The notes beneath the pieces are model-generated. The model made no database searches. It saw only the letters and a list, made by a program, of their open reading frames with translations, and had not been told where the DNA came from. Shown here piece after piece: positions 17,257 to 24,685 of a stretch of 64,000 nt of DNA. Origin of the DNA: Gammaproteobacteria bacterium RIFCSPHIGHO2_12_FULL_63_22 (GTDB lineage: Bacteria > Pseudomonadota > Gammaproteobacteria > Xanthomonadales > Xanthomonadaceae); NCBI GenBank assembly GCA_001801685.1, contig MGYJ01000088.1:31300-95299 (forward strand), read 5' to 3'. Position 1 is the stretch's first letter. Each line of letters begins with the position of its first letter. Both the position numbers and the translations under genes were made by a program.

Positions 17257-18237
17257 ATGGGATTCAAGACGCGGATTACCGAGATGCTGGGGATCGAACA
17301 TCCGATCGTCCAGGGAGGCATGCAGGCGGTCGGCACCGCCGATATGGCGAGCGCGGTGTCGAACGCGGGCGGGCTCGGGATCATTACCGCGCTGACGCAG
17401 CCGAGCCCGCAGGCGCTGCGCGACGAGATCGAGCGCTGCCGGTCGATGACCGACAAGCCGTTCGGCGTGAACCTCACGGTCTTTCCGACGATCCATTCGC
17501 CCGATTACAACGCCTATGCCGACGCGGTTGTCGAAAGCGGGGTCAAGATCATGGAAACCGCGGGCACCCCGGCAGTCCGGGAGATCTGGGCGCGGGTGAA
17601 GCCGCACGGGGTCACCATTCTTCACAAATGCACCGCCGTCCGCCACGCGCTGTCGGCCGAGAAGGCGGGCTGCGACATTATTTCGATCGACGGCTTCGAA
17701 TGCGCGGGGCATCCGGGCGAGGATGATATTCCCGGCCTCATCCTGATTCCGGCGGCCGCCGACAAGGTGAAGATTCCGATGCTGGCGTCGGGCGGTTTCG
17801 GCGACGGCCGCGGGCTGATCGCGGCGCTCAGCCTCGGCGCCGAGGGCATCAACATGGGCACCCGCTTTTGCGCGACGAAGGAAGCCCCCGTGCACGACAA
17901 TGTGAAGCAGGCCTATGTCGATAATGACGAGCGCGGCAGCTTCCTGATCTTTCGCAACTTCAAGAACACCGCGCGCGTCGGCAGGAGCGAAGTCAGCGAG
18001 GAGGTCGTTCGCCGTCTCGCTTTGCCCGACGCGAAGTTCGGCGATGTGCAGGAACTGGTCGCAGGAACCGCGGGCCGCGAACTGCTCGCAACCGGCGACC
18101 TCTCGAAAGGCGTTTTCTGGGCCGGCATGATTCAAGGGCTGATCCACGACATCCCGACCTGTCAGGAACTGATCGACCGGATTATTTCGGAGGCCGAAGC
18201 GATCCTCGACCAGCGGCTCGCGGGCTTTCGCACCTGA
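17257..18237 (+). CDS. Nitronate monooxygenase-like flavin oxidoreductase, IpdC-like
   Basis: A 326-residue FMN TIM-barrel protein, complete for the NMO family. It begins TRITEMLGIEHPIVQGGMQA, then SNAGGLGIITAL, DGFECAGHPGEDD (about residue 147), MLASGGFGDGRGLIAALSLG (FMN phosphate binding) and GINMGTRFCATKEAP. The IEHPIVQGGM opening and the ECAGHPGE loop are those of the class that includes the IpdC flavin reductase of actinobacterial ring C/D degradation; that assignment rests on general resemblance. Start at ATG 17257 behind GAAGGGGAT. It forms a single rightward unit ending two bases before the convergent SDR. Confidence 0.9.
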   Translation: MGFKTRITEMLGIEHPIVQGGMQAVGTADMASAVSNAGGLGIITALTQPSPQALRDEIERCRSMTDKPFGVNLTVFPTIHSPDYNAYADAVVESGVKIMETAGTPAVREIWARVKPHGVTILHKCTAVRHALSAEKAGCDIISIDGFECAGHPGEDDIPGLILIPAAADKVKIPMLASGGFGDGRGLIAALSLGAEGINMGTRFCATKEAPVHDNVKQAYVDNDERGSFLIFRNFKNTARVGRSEVSEEVVRRLALPDAKFGDVQELVAGTAGRELLATGDLSKGVFWAGMIQGLIHDIPTCQELIDRIISEAEAILDQRLAGFRT

Positions 18238-18238
18238 C

Positions 18239-18985
18239 CTAACGCTGTCCGCCATCGACGCGCAGCAGCGCGCCGGTGGTGTAGGACGACGCAGGGCTGG
18301 CGAGCATCAGCGCGGCGGTCACGATTTCGTCGGGGTTCCCCGGGCGACCAAGCGCGACCGGCTGCTTCTCGCGTTTGCGTTCGTCCCACGCTTCGGAGAT
18401 GTCGGTCAGGAAGGGGCCGGGGCTGATCGTGTTCACCCGCACCTTGGGGGCATATTCGCGGCTCAGCGAAACTGTCATGGCATTGAGCGCCGCCTTGGCC
18501 GAGCCGTAGGGCACGACCGTCGGCAACGCCATCAGGGCGCCCGAAGAGCTGATGTTGATGATGCATCCGCCGTCGCCCTGCGTCATCCGGTGGGCAACCT
18601 GGCTTGCGAGCCGGAAGGGGCCCTTGAAATTGAGGTTGAGCACGGCGTCGAACAGGCTCTCGGGCATTTCGTGGCTGGGACAGGCGGGCGACATGCCGGC
18701 GTTGTTGATCAGGATATCGACGCGCCCGAACCCGGAATAAGCAGCGTCGATCAGCGCGTCAATCTCGTCCCAGCGCCCGCAATGGACGCCCCACGCCATC
18801 GCCTCGCGTCCCAATGCGCGGCATTCGGCGGCGACGGCCTCGCAATTTTCGACCTTGCGGCTGGCGACGATCACATCGGCACCGCGCGCGGCCAGTGCCT
18901 TGACCATCCGGTAACCGAGCCCGCGCGACCCGCCGGTGACGAGCGCGACCTTGCCGCTGAAATCGAAGAGCGGATCGGGGATCAT
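18239..18985 (-). CDS. SDR-family oxidoreductase
   Basis: A 248-residue classical short-chain dehydrogenase. The cofactor loop is TGGSRGLG (residue 18 region), followed by NNAGMSP, a catalytic serine in NISSSGALMA and the YGSAK motif; SPGPFLTDI follows. Full tetrad, so an active 3-hydroxyacyl-CoA or alcohol dehydrogenase is expected. The start is ATG 18985, overlapping the ACAD stop as ATGA; a longer in-frame extension would lie inside that ACAD. Last gene of the leftward operon MarR - kinase-like - ACAD - SDR. Confidence 0.9.
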   Translation of the reverse strand: MIPDPLFDFSGKVALVTGGSRGLGYRMVKALAARGADVIVASRKVENCEAVAAECRALGREAMAWGVHCGRWDEIDALIDAAYSGFGRVDILINNAGMSPACPSHEMPESLFDAVLNLNFKGPFRLASQVAHRMTQGDGGCIINISSSGALMALPTVVPYGSAKAALNAMTVSLSREYAPKVRVNTISPGPFLTDISEAWDERKREKQPVALGRPGNPDEIVTAALMLASPASSYTTGALLRVDGGQR

Positions 18986-20277
18986 GCGGCATTCCTCTGC
19001 CTGATCGCCGCGAGCCGCGTCGGGATATGCTCGCTCGGGAACAGGCCGGGGGCGGGCTTCGCTTCCTTCAGATAGGCTTTCGCGACCTGCGCCTTGTGCA
19101 CCTCGGTCGGACCATCGGCGAGCGCAAGGCTGGGCAGTCCCATCCACATGTCGGCGAGCGGTGTCTCGAGCGTCACGCCGAGGCTGCCGTGGAGCTGGAT
19201 CGCGCGCTGGACGATGTCATGATAGACTTTCGCCATCTGCACCTTGCACATCGCGATATGGGTGCGCGCGGCGCCGTGCGGCTCCCGGCCGGCTTCGACT
19301 TCGTCGATGATCCATGCGGTCTTGAGCACGAGCAGGCGGAATTGTTCGAGCTCGATGATCGAATCGGCGATCGCGCCCTGCACGAACTGGTGCTCGCCAA
19401 GCTGCTTGCCCTGCGTGCTGCGCGACACGGCGCGCTCGAGCATCATGTCGATCGCGCGCTGGCACTTGCCGACGGTTCGCATCGCATGATGCACCCGTCC
19501 GCCGCCGAGCCGCGCCTGCGCGACCTTGAACCCCTCGCCGGGACCGCCGAGCATCGCGTCGAGCGGCACGCGGACCTTGTTGTAGCGGATATAGGCATGG
19601 ATGCCGTCGTTGCGCCCCTGCGCGTCGCCCATCGTCTGCGAATGGCGGATGAACTCGATTCCCGGCGTGTCCGTCGGCACGATCAGCATCGACATGCGCC
19701 CGTGCGGCGGGTTCTCGGGATTGGTTATCACCATCACGATCAGGAAGGCGGCGTAGCGGGCGTTCGACGAGAACCATTTCTCGCCCTCGATCACCCATGC
19801 GTCGCCCTCCTGCCAGGCACGGCAGGTGAATTCCTTGGGGTCGGCGCCGGCTTGCGGTTCGGTCATCGAGAAGGTCGACACGATGGTGCCGTCCATCAGC
19901 GGTTGCAGGTAGCGCGCCTTCTGTTCCTCGGTCCCGAACATCGCTAGGATTTCGCTGTTCCCCGTGTCGGGCGCGGCGGTGCCGAAGACGGTCGGCGCCC
20001 AATAGCTGCGCCCCAAAATCTCGTTCATCAGCGCAAGCGTGAGCTGGCCATAGCCCGGCCCGCCAAGTTCGGTGCCGAGATGGCATCCCCACAAGCCCTG
20101 CGCTTTCACCTGCTCCTGCAGCGGCTTCATATAAGCGCGCGATTCCCTGTTCGCGACGTCGTAGGGCGCGCCGTGCCCCGGAAAGAGCAGATCCATCGGC
20201 TCGCATTCTTCGCGGACGAACGTCGCCATCCAGTCGAGCCTGGCCTGCAGTTCGGGTTCGATACGAAAATCGATCAT
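18982..20277 (-). CDS. Acyl-CoA dehydrogenase, ACAD10/11-like
   Basis: A 431-residue ACAD, larger than its neighbours. The N-terminus has an insertion (MDLLFPGHGAPYDVANRESR). Motifs: FSMTEPQAGADPKEFTCRA (about residue 135-153), IEGEKWFSSNARYAAFLIVM, QLHGSLGVTLETPLADMW and ADGPTEVHKAQVAKAYL. It directly follows an APH-like kinase gene; mammalian ACAD10/11 fuse these two modules. This strongly suggests a joint function, perhaps on 4-hydroxyacyl-CoAs, where ACAD10/11 act through a phospho-intermediate. Translationally coupled to the following SDR. Confidence 0.93.
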   Translation of the reverse strand: MIDFRIEPELQARLDWMATFVREECEPMDLLFPGHGAPYDVANRESRAYMKPLQEQVKAQGLWGCHLGTELGGPGYGQLTLALMNEILGRSYWAPTVFGTAAPDTGNSEILAMFGTEEQKARYLQPLMDGTIVSTFSMTEPQAGADPKEFTCRAWQEGDAWVIEGEKWFSSNARYAAFLIVMVITNPENPPHGRMSMLIVPTDTPGIEFIRHSQTMGDAQGRNDGIHAYIRYNKVRVPLDAMLGGPGEGFKVAQARLGGGRVHHAMRTVGKCQRAIDMMLERAVSRSTQGKQLGEHQFVQGAIADSIIELEQFRLLVLKTAWIIDEVEAGREPHGAARTHIAMCKVQMAKVYHDIVQRAIQLHGSLGVTLETPLADMWMGLPSLALADGPTEVHKAQVAKAYLKEAKPAPGLFPSEHIPTRLAAIRQRNAA

Positions 20278-20291
20278 GCGCGTTCCTTGAT

Positions 20292-21359
20292 TTAGCCGAT
20301 GAGGCGAATGAGCTTTTCGGCCTCGGCGAAATTGCCGCGCACCAGCCGGTCGAAGAAGCGGCCGGTCTCGGCGCTCAAAATGCCCTTGGCGGCCTGCGCG
20401 ACCTTATATTCGAGGATGCAGCCGCCCTTGAACATCGCGAGGATGAGGTAATAGTCGAAGCTCGCCATGTCGCGACCGGTGCCCGCGGCATAATGCGCCA
20501 TCAATTCCTGCCGCGTCGGCCAGTCGCCGACATTGTAAAGGGCCTTTTCGGGGACATGATCGGGAAAGCGGTCGTCGCGGATGCTGTTGCAGAACCAGGC
20601 GAGGTCGAGCAGCGGATCGCCGATCGTCGACAGTTCCCAGTCGATCAGCGCCGTCAGCCTGCATGGCGGGTCGAAGGCGAACAGCGCGTTGGGGGTGCCC
20701 ACATCGCCGTGAATGATGCCGGCTTTGAAATCGTCGGGTATGTTCGCCCGCAGCCAGTCGCGCGTCAGCGCATAGCCCGGCAGCTCGCGCCAGTCGAAAT
20801 CATAGAGCTGCCTGTAACTTTTGATCTGGCCTTCCCAGCGATCGACCTGCCGCTCGAGGAAGCCGTCGGGGCGCCCGAAATCCTCGAGTCCGATGGCTTT
20901 GTAATCGACATTGGCGAGCGCGATGAGCCCGTCGACCATCGCGAAGGGCACTTCGCGAGCATGTGGAAGGGTGTCGAAAGGGGGGCGATCATGGATTTTC
21001 CCGTCGGTCAGGTCGGCGGGCCAGCCATCGACGAGATCCATGACATAGAAAGGCGCACCGATGACATCGGGGTCGGCGCAGCTGCCATGGCAGACGGGGT
21101 GGGGGACGGCGGTGCCGTTCAACGCGGTCAGTACCCGCGCTTCGCGCAGCACGCTCTTTTCGCTGCCGGGCGGCGGGACCGCGGGCGGGCGGCGAAGGAT
21201 CAGCGGCGTGCCGCCGCGGTTCAGCGACAGGATGACGTTCGACGTCCCGCCGTGAATCTTCTCGATTTCGAGCGGTCCGTTGCCGAGCGAGGGAATATGC
21301 ACATCGAGCCACGCCGTCAGTCGCACGCGATCGGCGAGCCCTTTCGCGTCGTCGCTCAC
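20292..21359 (-). CDS. Phosphotransferase-family (APH-like) kinase, ACAD10/11-type
   Basis: A 355-residue aminoglycoside-phosphotransferase-fold protein. It has the glycine-rich N-lobe KIHGGTSNVILSLNRGG, ILRRPP with the ATP-binding lysine region replaced by arginine-rich sequence, the catalytic loop IIHGDVGTPNALF and the metal-binding motif ALIDWELSTIGDPLLDLAW. This is the APH type found N-terminally in mammalian ACAD10/11. It would phosphorylate a hydroxyl on an acyl-CoA or similar metabolite, not an antibiotic. It sits between MarR (ATGA overlap) and an ACAD in the same operon. Confidence 0.88.
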   Translation of the reverse strand: MSDDAKGLADRVRLTAWLDVHIPSLGNGPLEIEKIHGGTSNVILSLNRGGTPLILRRPPAVPPPGSEKSVLREARVLTALNGTAVPHPVCHGSCADPDVIGAPFYVMDLVDGWPADLTDGKIHDRPPFDTLPHAREVPFAMVDGLIALANVDYKAIGLEDFGRPDGFLERQVDRWEGQIKSYRQLYDFDWRELPGYALTRDWLRANIPDDFKAGIIHGDVGTPNALFAFDPPCRLTALIDWELSTIGDPLLDLAWFCNSIRDDRFPDHVPEKALYNVGDWPTRQELMAHYAAGTGRDMASFDYYLILAMFKGGCILEYKVAQAAKGILSAETGRFFDRLVRGNFAEAEKLIRLIG

Positions 21360-21811
21360 CGGTCTTCTTCCCTCAGATAGGCTTCGATCCCGCTGCGGAT
21401 CGTGTGAAGCCGATCGGCGGCCTCGGCGAAGGCCGCGCTGTCGATCCGGTCGAGCACGGCCCTGGTCACTGCCTGTGCGCGATCATGGTCTGCGGTCTTC
21501 AGCGCCCGCCCCGCGTCGGTCGCGGCGATCAACGAGGCGCGCTTGTGATCGGGATTGCCCTCGAAGGATGCGAGACCGAGTTCGACGAGCCGGTTCGCGG
21601 CGCGCTGCACGACCTGACGCGGATGGCCGAGGCTGCGGCCGATCTGGGCCGCGGTCGGGGCGGTGTCCGCGTTCACCACCGCGGTGAGGACGGTCAGTTC
21701 CATCTCGGCCAGCCCGCTTGCGGCGCGCGTGTTGGCGTAGAGGGCCCGCATGCGTCCGCGCAAGCGTGCGACCTCGTCGGCGAATCGTTCGAAATCGGTA
21801 AAGCGCGTCAT
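21356..21811 (-). CDS. MarR-family transcriptional regulator
   Basis: A 151-residue winged-helix protein. LRGRMRALYANTRAASGLAEMELTVLTAV is followed by the recognition helix region TAAQIGRSLGHPRQVVQRAA and the wing LVELGLASFEGNPDHKRASL. It probably binds an aromatic or acyl-CoA ligand and controls its own operon (kinase-like, ACAD, SDR). A perfect 18-bp palindrome ends one base before its ATG, and the start codon lacks a Shine-Dalgarno sequence, so the mRNA may be leaderless. Its stop overlaps the kinase start as ATGA. Confidence 0.88.
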   Translation of the reverse strand: MTRFTDFERFADEVARLRGRMRALYANTRAASGLAEMELTVLTAVVNADTAPTAAQIGRSLGHPRQVVQRAANRLVELGLASFEGNPDHKRASLIAATDAGRALKTADHDRAQAVTRAVLDRIDSAAFAEAADRLHTIRSGIEAYLREEDR

Positions 21812-21812
21812 A

Positions 21813-21830
21813 TTGACACTATAGTGTCAA
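21813..21830. promoter_or_regulatory. Perfect 18-bp palindrome, likely MarR autoregulatory operator
   Basis: TTGACACTATAGTGTCAA is an exact inverted repeat (9+9) next to the MarR start codon. On the minus strand it contains TATAGT, placed as a -10 box seven bases before the A of the ATG, consistent with leaderless transcription. A further half-copy, TTGACAC in minus orientation, lies at about 21843-21849. MarR proteins typically bind such palindromes over their own promoter. Confidence 0.78.
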
Positions 21831-21879
21831 ATCGGAACTTTTGTGTCAATATCTTCCAGGCTCCGGTCGGAGACTGCGG

Positions 21880-22302
21880 TCAACGCGTCGCCATCGGCCG
21901 AAAGAGCGATGTCCCGGCCTGCCAGTCGACGCGCACGCGGCGATGCGCGAAGCGCCAGCCATCGGGCGTCCGGACCAGCCGGTCGTCATAGGTGCCGCTA
22001 TGATCGGGGCCATTGTCGCTCGTCACGGCAAAATAGCTGCGCGCGGTGGCATGGTCGCCATCGAGTTCGATCAGGGGAAGCGTGACATGATGACGAACGA
22101 AGCTGATCGCGGGATTGCGCGTTCCGCCCGAGAGGGCGGACGCGACGCCTGCGGGGCCGGTTCCTTCACCGCCCGGAAATTCGAGTATGCCCTCTTCGGC
22201 AAAGCAGGCCGCGAGGGCGTCGATCCGGCCGCGGTCGCCCGAATAGGTATAGCGCGCCAGAAGATCGAGGATTTCGATCCGGTCGTTGATCATATCGGTC
22301 AT
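21880..22302 (-). CDS. SnoaL/NTF2-like protein
   Basis: A 140-residue cone-fold protein: DRIEILDLLARYTYSGDRGR, IDALAACFAEEGILEF, VRHHVTLPLIELDGDHATAR and SGTYDDRLVRTPDGWRFAHR are the hallmarks of the SnoaL-like/NTF2-like superfamily. Members act as isomerases, dehydratases or binding partners; ketosteroid isomerase has this fold. The start is ATG 22302, overlapping the MaoC-like stop as ATGA, so it is co-translated with the two hot-dog genes. A dehydratase or double-bond isomerase role is inferred from the operon. Confidence 0.85.
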   Translation of the reverse strand: MTDMINDRIEILDLLARYTYSGDRGRIDALAACFAEEGILEFPGGEGTGPAGVASALSGGTRNPAISFVRHHVTLPLIELDGDHATARSYFAVTSDNGPDHSGTYDDRLVRTPDGWRFAHRRVRVDWQAGTSLFRPMATR

Positions 22303-22706
22303 CCTGCCGGAACCATTCGCATCGTCGCGGTGGTCGTCCTGTTGCCGTTTGCATCGCTTGCGTACAGGGCAAGATCGATGCTTTCGCTGTCGCGCGACAC
22401 CACGACGCCACCGCATTCGATCGGTCCCGGAAAGGTCGGCTCGAGATACCGGACCGAAAATTGCGCCATGCGCGCCCGCTCGGGCGGCAACCAGATTTCG
22501 ACCGACCGGCACATATGGGCAAAGGTCAGCCAGCCGTGCACGATCACGTCGGGAAAGCCGCTTTCGATCATGAAGGGACGGTCCCAATGTTGCGGGACAT
22601 AGTCGTCGGCGGCGCCCGCATAGCGCACAAGGTCGCCGCGCGTGACGACGACCGAGAGGCGCGGGATCTGCTCGCCCGGTGCGATCTCGCCGAACGCGCG
22701 GGTCAA
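22299..22706 (-). CDS. MaoC-like hot-dog protein, C-terminal-type subunit
   Basis: A 135-residue single hot-dog protein. It holds the hydratase-2-like helix region DYVPQHWDRPFMIESGFPDVIVHGWLTF, with Asp and His spaced as in R-specific enoyl-CoA hydratases (DxxPxHxD-like). The start is TTG 22706, which overlaps the stop of the upstream MaoC-like gene as TTGA; there is no better start. It probably forms a heteromer with the 22703 product, as ChsH1/ChsH2-type split hydratases do in sterol side-chain degradation. Confidence 0.82.
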   Translation of the reverse strand: MTRAFGEIAPGEQIPRLSVVVTRGDLVRYAGAADDYVPQHWDRPFMIESGFPDVIVHGWLTFAHMCRSVEIWLPPERARMAQFSVRYLEPTFPGPIECGGVVVSRDSESIDLALYASDANGNRTTTATMRMVPAG

Positions 22707-23134
22707 AGGCTCACCGCGCTGACGCGGACGGTTGCGACATGCGCATCGGCCTGGTTGGTCAATTTCATCTCCGCGGTCTGAAACAGCATCGGTCCGCGCT
22801 TTCCCTCGCGAAGGTACGCATCAACATAACGGGCGCTCGCCCGTATTTCGTCGCCGGCGAGGATGGGCGCGCCGAGTTCGGCAATATCGTCGCTGTGGAG
22901 AAACATCGGCAGTCCGACGTCGAGGTCGATCAATCCGGCGATGGCCTCGGCGCAAAAGGTCGAAATATAGGTGGGCGCCGCAACCGGGCCGTTGGTCCGG
23001 TCGAAATATCTTGGATCGGTCTGGCCGGTGGCTGCGGCGAATTTGATCAAGGCGCCGGCCTCGATCGTGCGCACGAGCGGCCCGCGCGTTTCGCCGATAC
23101 GCATTCTGAGTTTTTCAAGGACCGCCTCGAGCAT
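22703..23134 (-). CDS. MaoC-like hot-dog protein, N-terminal (FAS1-DH-like) subunit
   Basis: A 143-residue protein that resembles the N-terminal non-catalytic hot-dog of two-domain hydratases: LVRTIEAGALIKFAAATGQT, DPRYFDRTNGPVAAPTYIST and GAPILAGDEIRASARYVDAY. It is the first gene of a leftward three-gene operon (two MaoC-like proteins, SnoaL-like). Together the pair would equal the single 428-residue MaoC protein at 6500, so the window has both the fused and split forms. Confidence 0.82.
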   Translation of the reverse strand: MLEAVLEKLRMRIGETRGPLVRTIEAGALIKFAAATGQTDPRYFDRTNGPVAAPTYISTFCAEAIAGLIDLDVGLPMFLHSDDIAELGAPILAGDEIRASARYVDAYLREGKRGPMLFQTAEMKLTNQADAHVATVRVSAVSL

Positions 23135-23140
23135 CCACTT

Positions 23141-23159
23141 ATCTCACTTAGTATGAGAT
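23141..23159. promoter_or_regulatory. Inverted repeat ATCTCA-N7-TGAGAT in divergent promoter region
   Basis: A 6-7-6 inverted repeat just upstream of the split MaoC operon and before the divergent DECR-like SDR. It does not match the AGTTATATAACT palindrome. A TTGACA hexamer on the plus strand follows at 23163-23168. It may be an operator for an unidentified regulator; the repeat is short, so chance is possible. Confidence 0.4.
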
Positions 23160-23197
23160 GTCTTGACACCAATCGGCAGGGCGCGCAAGTTTGTCCT

Positions 23198-24079
23198 GTG
23201 GCAGTTCCATCCCATCATATCGTCGCTCGACCGCCGCCTTTCGAGCAGCCTCCGTTTCCCGGCGACATTTTTGCAGGACAGACGGTGCTTGTCACCGGCG
23301 GCGGGTCGGGGATGGGCCTCGCCATGGCGAAGGCCTTTGCGCAGGGCGGAGCCCGCGTCGCGGTAATGGGGCGCAGCATCGAGCGTGCCGAGGAAGGCGC
23401 CGCGCAGATTGCGGCGCTCGGCGCACGCACCCATGCGATGAGCTGCGACGTGCGTTCGCCCGAGGCGGTGGCGCAAGCCTTCGACGAAGCCGAAGCGGTG
23501 CTCGGGCCGGTCAGCCTGCTCGCCAACAACGCCGGGGCGAATTTTCCGGTGCTGGCGGAGAATATTTCTCCCAATGCCTGGGCGGCCGTGACCCGCATCG
23601 CGATCGACGGCACCTTTCTCTGTTCGGCCGAATTCGCGCGCCGGCGCATCGCGCGCGGAGAGGGCGGGGCGATCGTCAACAACAGCGCGCAATATATCTG
23701 GACGGGTTTCCCGGGCGATGCGCACAGCGCCGCGGCGAAAACCGCGCAGGCGACGATGACGCGAAAGCTGGCGGCAGACTGGGCGCCCCATGGCATTCGC
23801 GTCAATGCGGTCGCGGCCGGCTTTTTTCCGCACGCGGACTCGGTATCGGGACGCCGCGACGACGGCATCGAGCCGCTGCAGGCGATGATCCCGGCGGGGC
23901 GAACCGGCAGCATCTGGGAATTCGGCTGGCTTTCGGCGATGACCTGCACGCCGCTGTTCGACGACATGACTGGGCAGGTCATCGTGCAGGATGGCGGCGA
24001 GAGCTTGCGCCGGTCGCTGATGATGCCCGACTTCGTGCCGCCGCGCGAACGCGTCGACGGGCCATGGGGCTGGCAATGA
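23198..24079 (+). CDS. SDR-family oxidoreductase, 2,4-dienoyl-CoA reductase-like
   Basis: An SDR with VTGGGSGMGLAMAKAFAQGG at the cofactor site and NNAGANFPVLAENI. The normal catalytic Tyr is absent: the YxxxK segment reads HSAAAK, as in 2,4-dienoyl-CoA reductases (SASAK). NSAQYIWTGFPGD precedes it and AAGFFPHAD follows. The sister protein at 43654 shares these features, including a proline-rich N-terminal extension before the Rossmann strand, which is why I prefer GTG 23198 (293 residues); ATG 23153 is an alternative. Likely NADPH reduction of a conjugated dienoyl- or enoyl-CoA. The next gene overlaps as ATGA. Confidence 0.8.
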   Translation: MAVPSHHIVARPPPFEQPPFPGDIFAGQTVLVTGGGSGMGLAMAKAFAQGGARVAVMGRSIERAEEGAAQIAALGARTHAMSCDVRSPEAVAQAFDEAEAVLGPVSLLANNAGANFPVLAENISPNAWAAVTRIAIDGTFLCSAEFARRRIARGEGGAIVNNSAQYIWTGFPGDAHSAAAKTAQATMTRKLAADWAPHGIRVNAVAAGFFPHADSVSGRRDDGIEPLQAMIPAGRTGSIWEFGWLSAMTCTPLFDDMTGQVIVQDGGESLRRSLMMPDFVPPRERVDGPWGWQ

Positions 24080-24579
24080 CCGGCTGGCTCGCGGGAAAAC
24101 ATATATGGATCGAGGGTTCCAGCCCGGCGATTGCCGCTGCTTGCAGGGCGGCGGGCGCGACGCTGACCAGCGACGGCGATCTCGATGTATGGGTGCATGT
24201 GGTAGCGGTCGGTGCCGCGAAGCCTGCGCATGAGATCGCCCACGCCGAGTGGCGCGCCAGTCTGGGTGCCGGCCTCGACCGCCGCTTTCTCGGCGCCAAA
24301 AGCTTCGCCGACGCCTGCCGTGCGCGCGGGGTTGGCGGAGCGGTCCTCTTCGTGGGCGCGCCCGAACAGGCGCTGGGCGCCGATCAGGCGGCGGCTGCGG
24401 GCGCGCTCGGCAATCTCACCAAGACGCTCGGGGTCGAATGGGCGCGCGACGGAATTCGCGTCAATTGCATTTTGACCCGTGAAGATGGCGCGACGCTGGG
24501 AAATCTCGCCGCCTATCTGGCCAGCGATTATGCCGCCTATGTCACCGGTGCCGTGATCGGGATTGCGCTCGATGACTGA
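24076..24579 (+). CDS. Truncated SDR-like protein (half-length, no cofactor motif)
   Basis: A 167-residue protein with the C-terminal half of an SDR (LGNLTKTLGVEWARDGIRVN is the conserved helix and strand after the active site) but a shortened N-terminus (WLAGKHIWIEGSSPAIAAAC) lacking the TGxxxGxG loop and the YxxxK motif. It is probably not a standalone dehydrogenase. Its ATG overlaps the stop of the DECR-like SDR, so it may be a structural or regulatory partner of that enzyme. A decaying paralogue is the alternative, but the reading frame is clean and codon use matches its neighbours. Confidence 0.75.
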   Translation: MTGWLAGKHIWIEGSSPAIAAACRAAGATLTSDGDLDVWVHVVAVGAAKPAHEIAHAEWRASLGAGLDRRFLGAKSFADACRARGVGGAVLFVGAPEQALGADQAAAAGALGNLTKTLGVEWARDGIRVNCILTREDGATLGNLAAYLASDYAAYVTGAVIGIALDD

Positions 24580-24654
24580 CAGGCGCTCCCTGCCGGCCCG
24601 GCGACGTTGCGAGGTTGCAAGGAAGACCCTAAGGACACAAGGGTAATGCAGTTA

Positions 24655-24666
24655 AGTTAGACAACT
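24655..24666. promoter_or_regulatory. Palindromic operator, site 5 (AGTTAGACAACT)
   Basis: A 10/12 match to the palindrome, 19 bp before the start of the first GntR gene and not in a divergent gap. The flank Cc replaces Cg. Position just upstream of a regulator of the expected family suggests autoregulation. Confidence 0.65.
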
Positions 24667-24685
24667 CCGGGCAGGGGCAAGGCTT

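Noticed and set aside
23153-23197. ATG 23153 as start of the DECR-like SDR
   Set aside because: Not excluded, but it lacks a ribosome-binding site and adds 15 residues compared with the GTG at 23198, whose product better resembles the sister protein at 43654.
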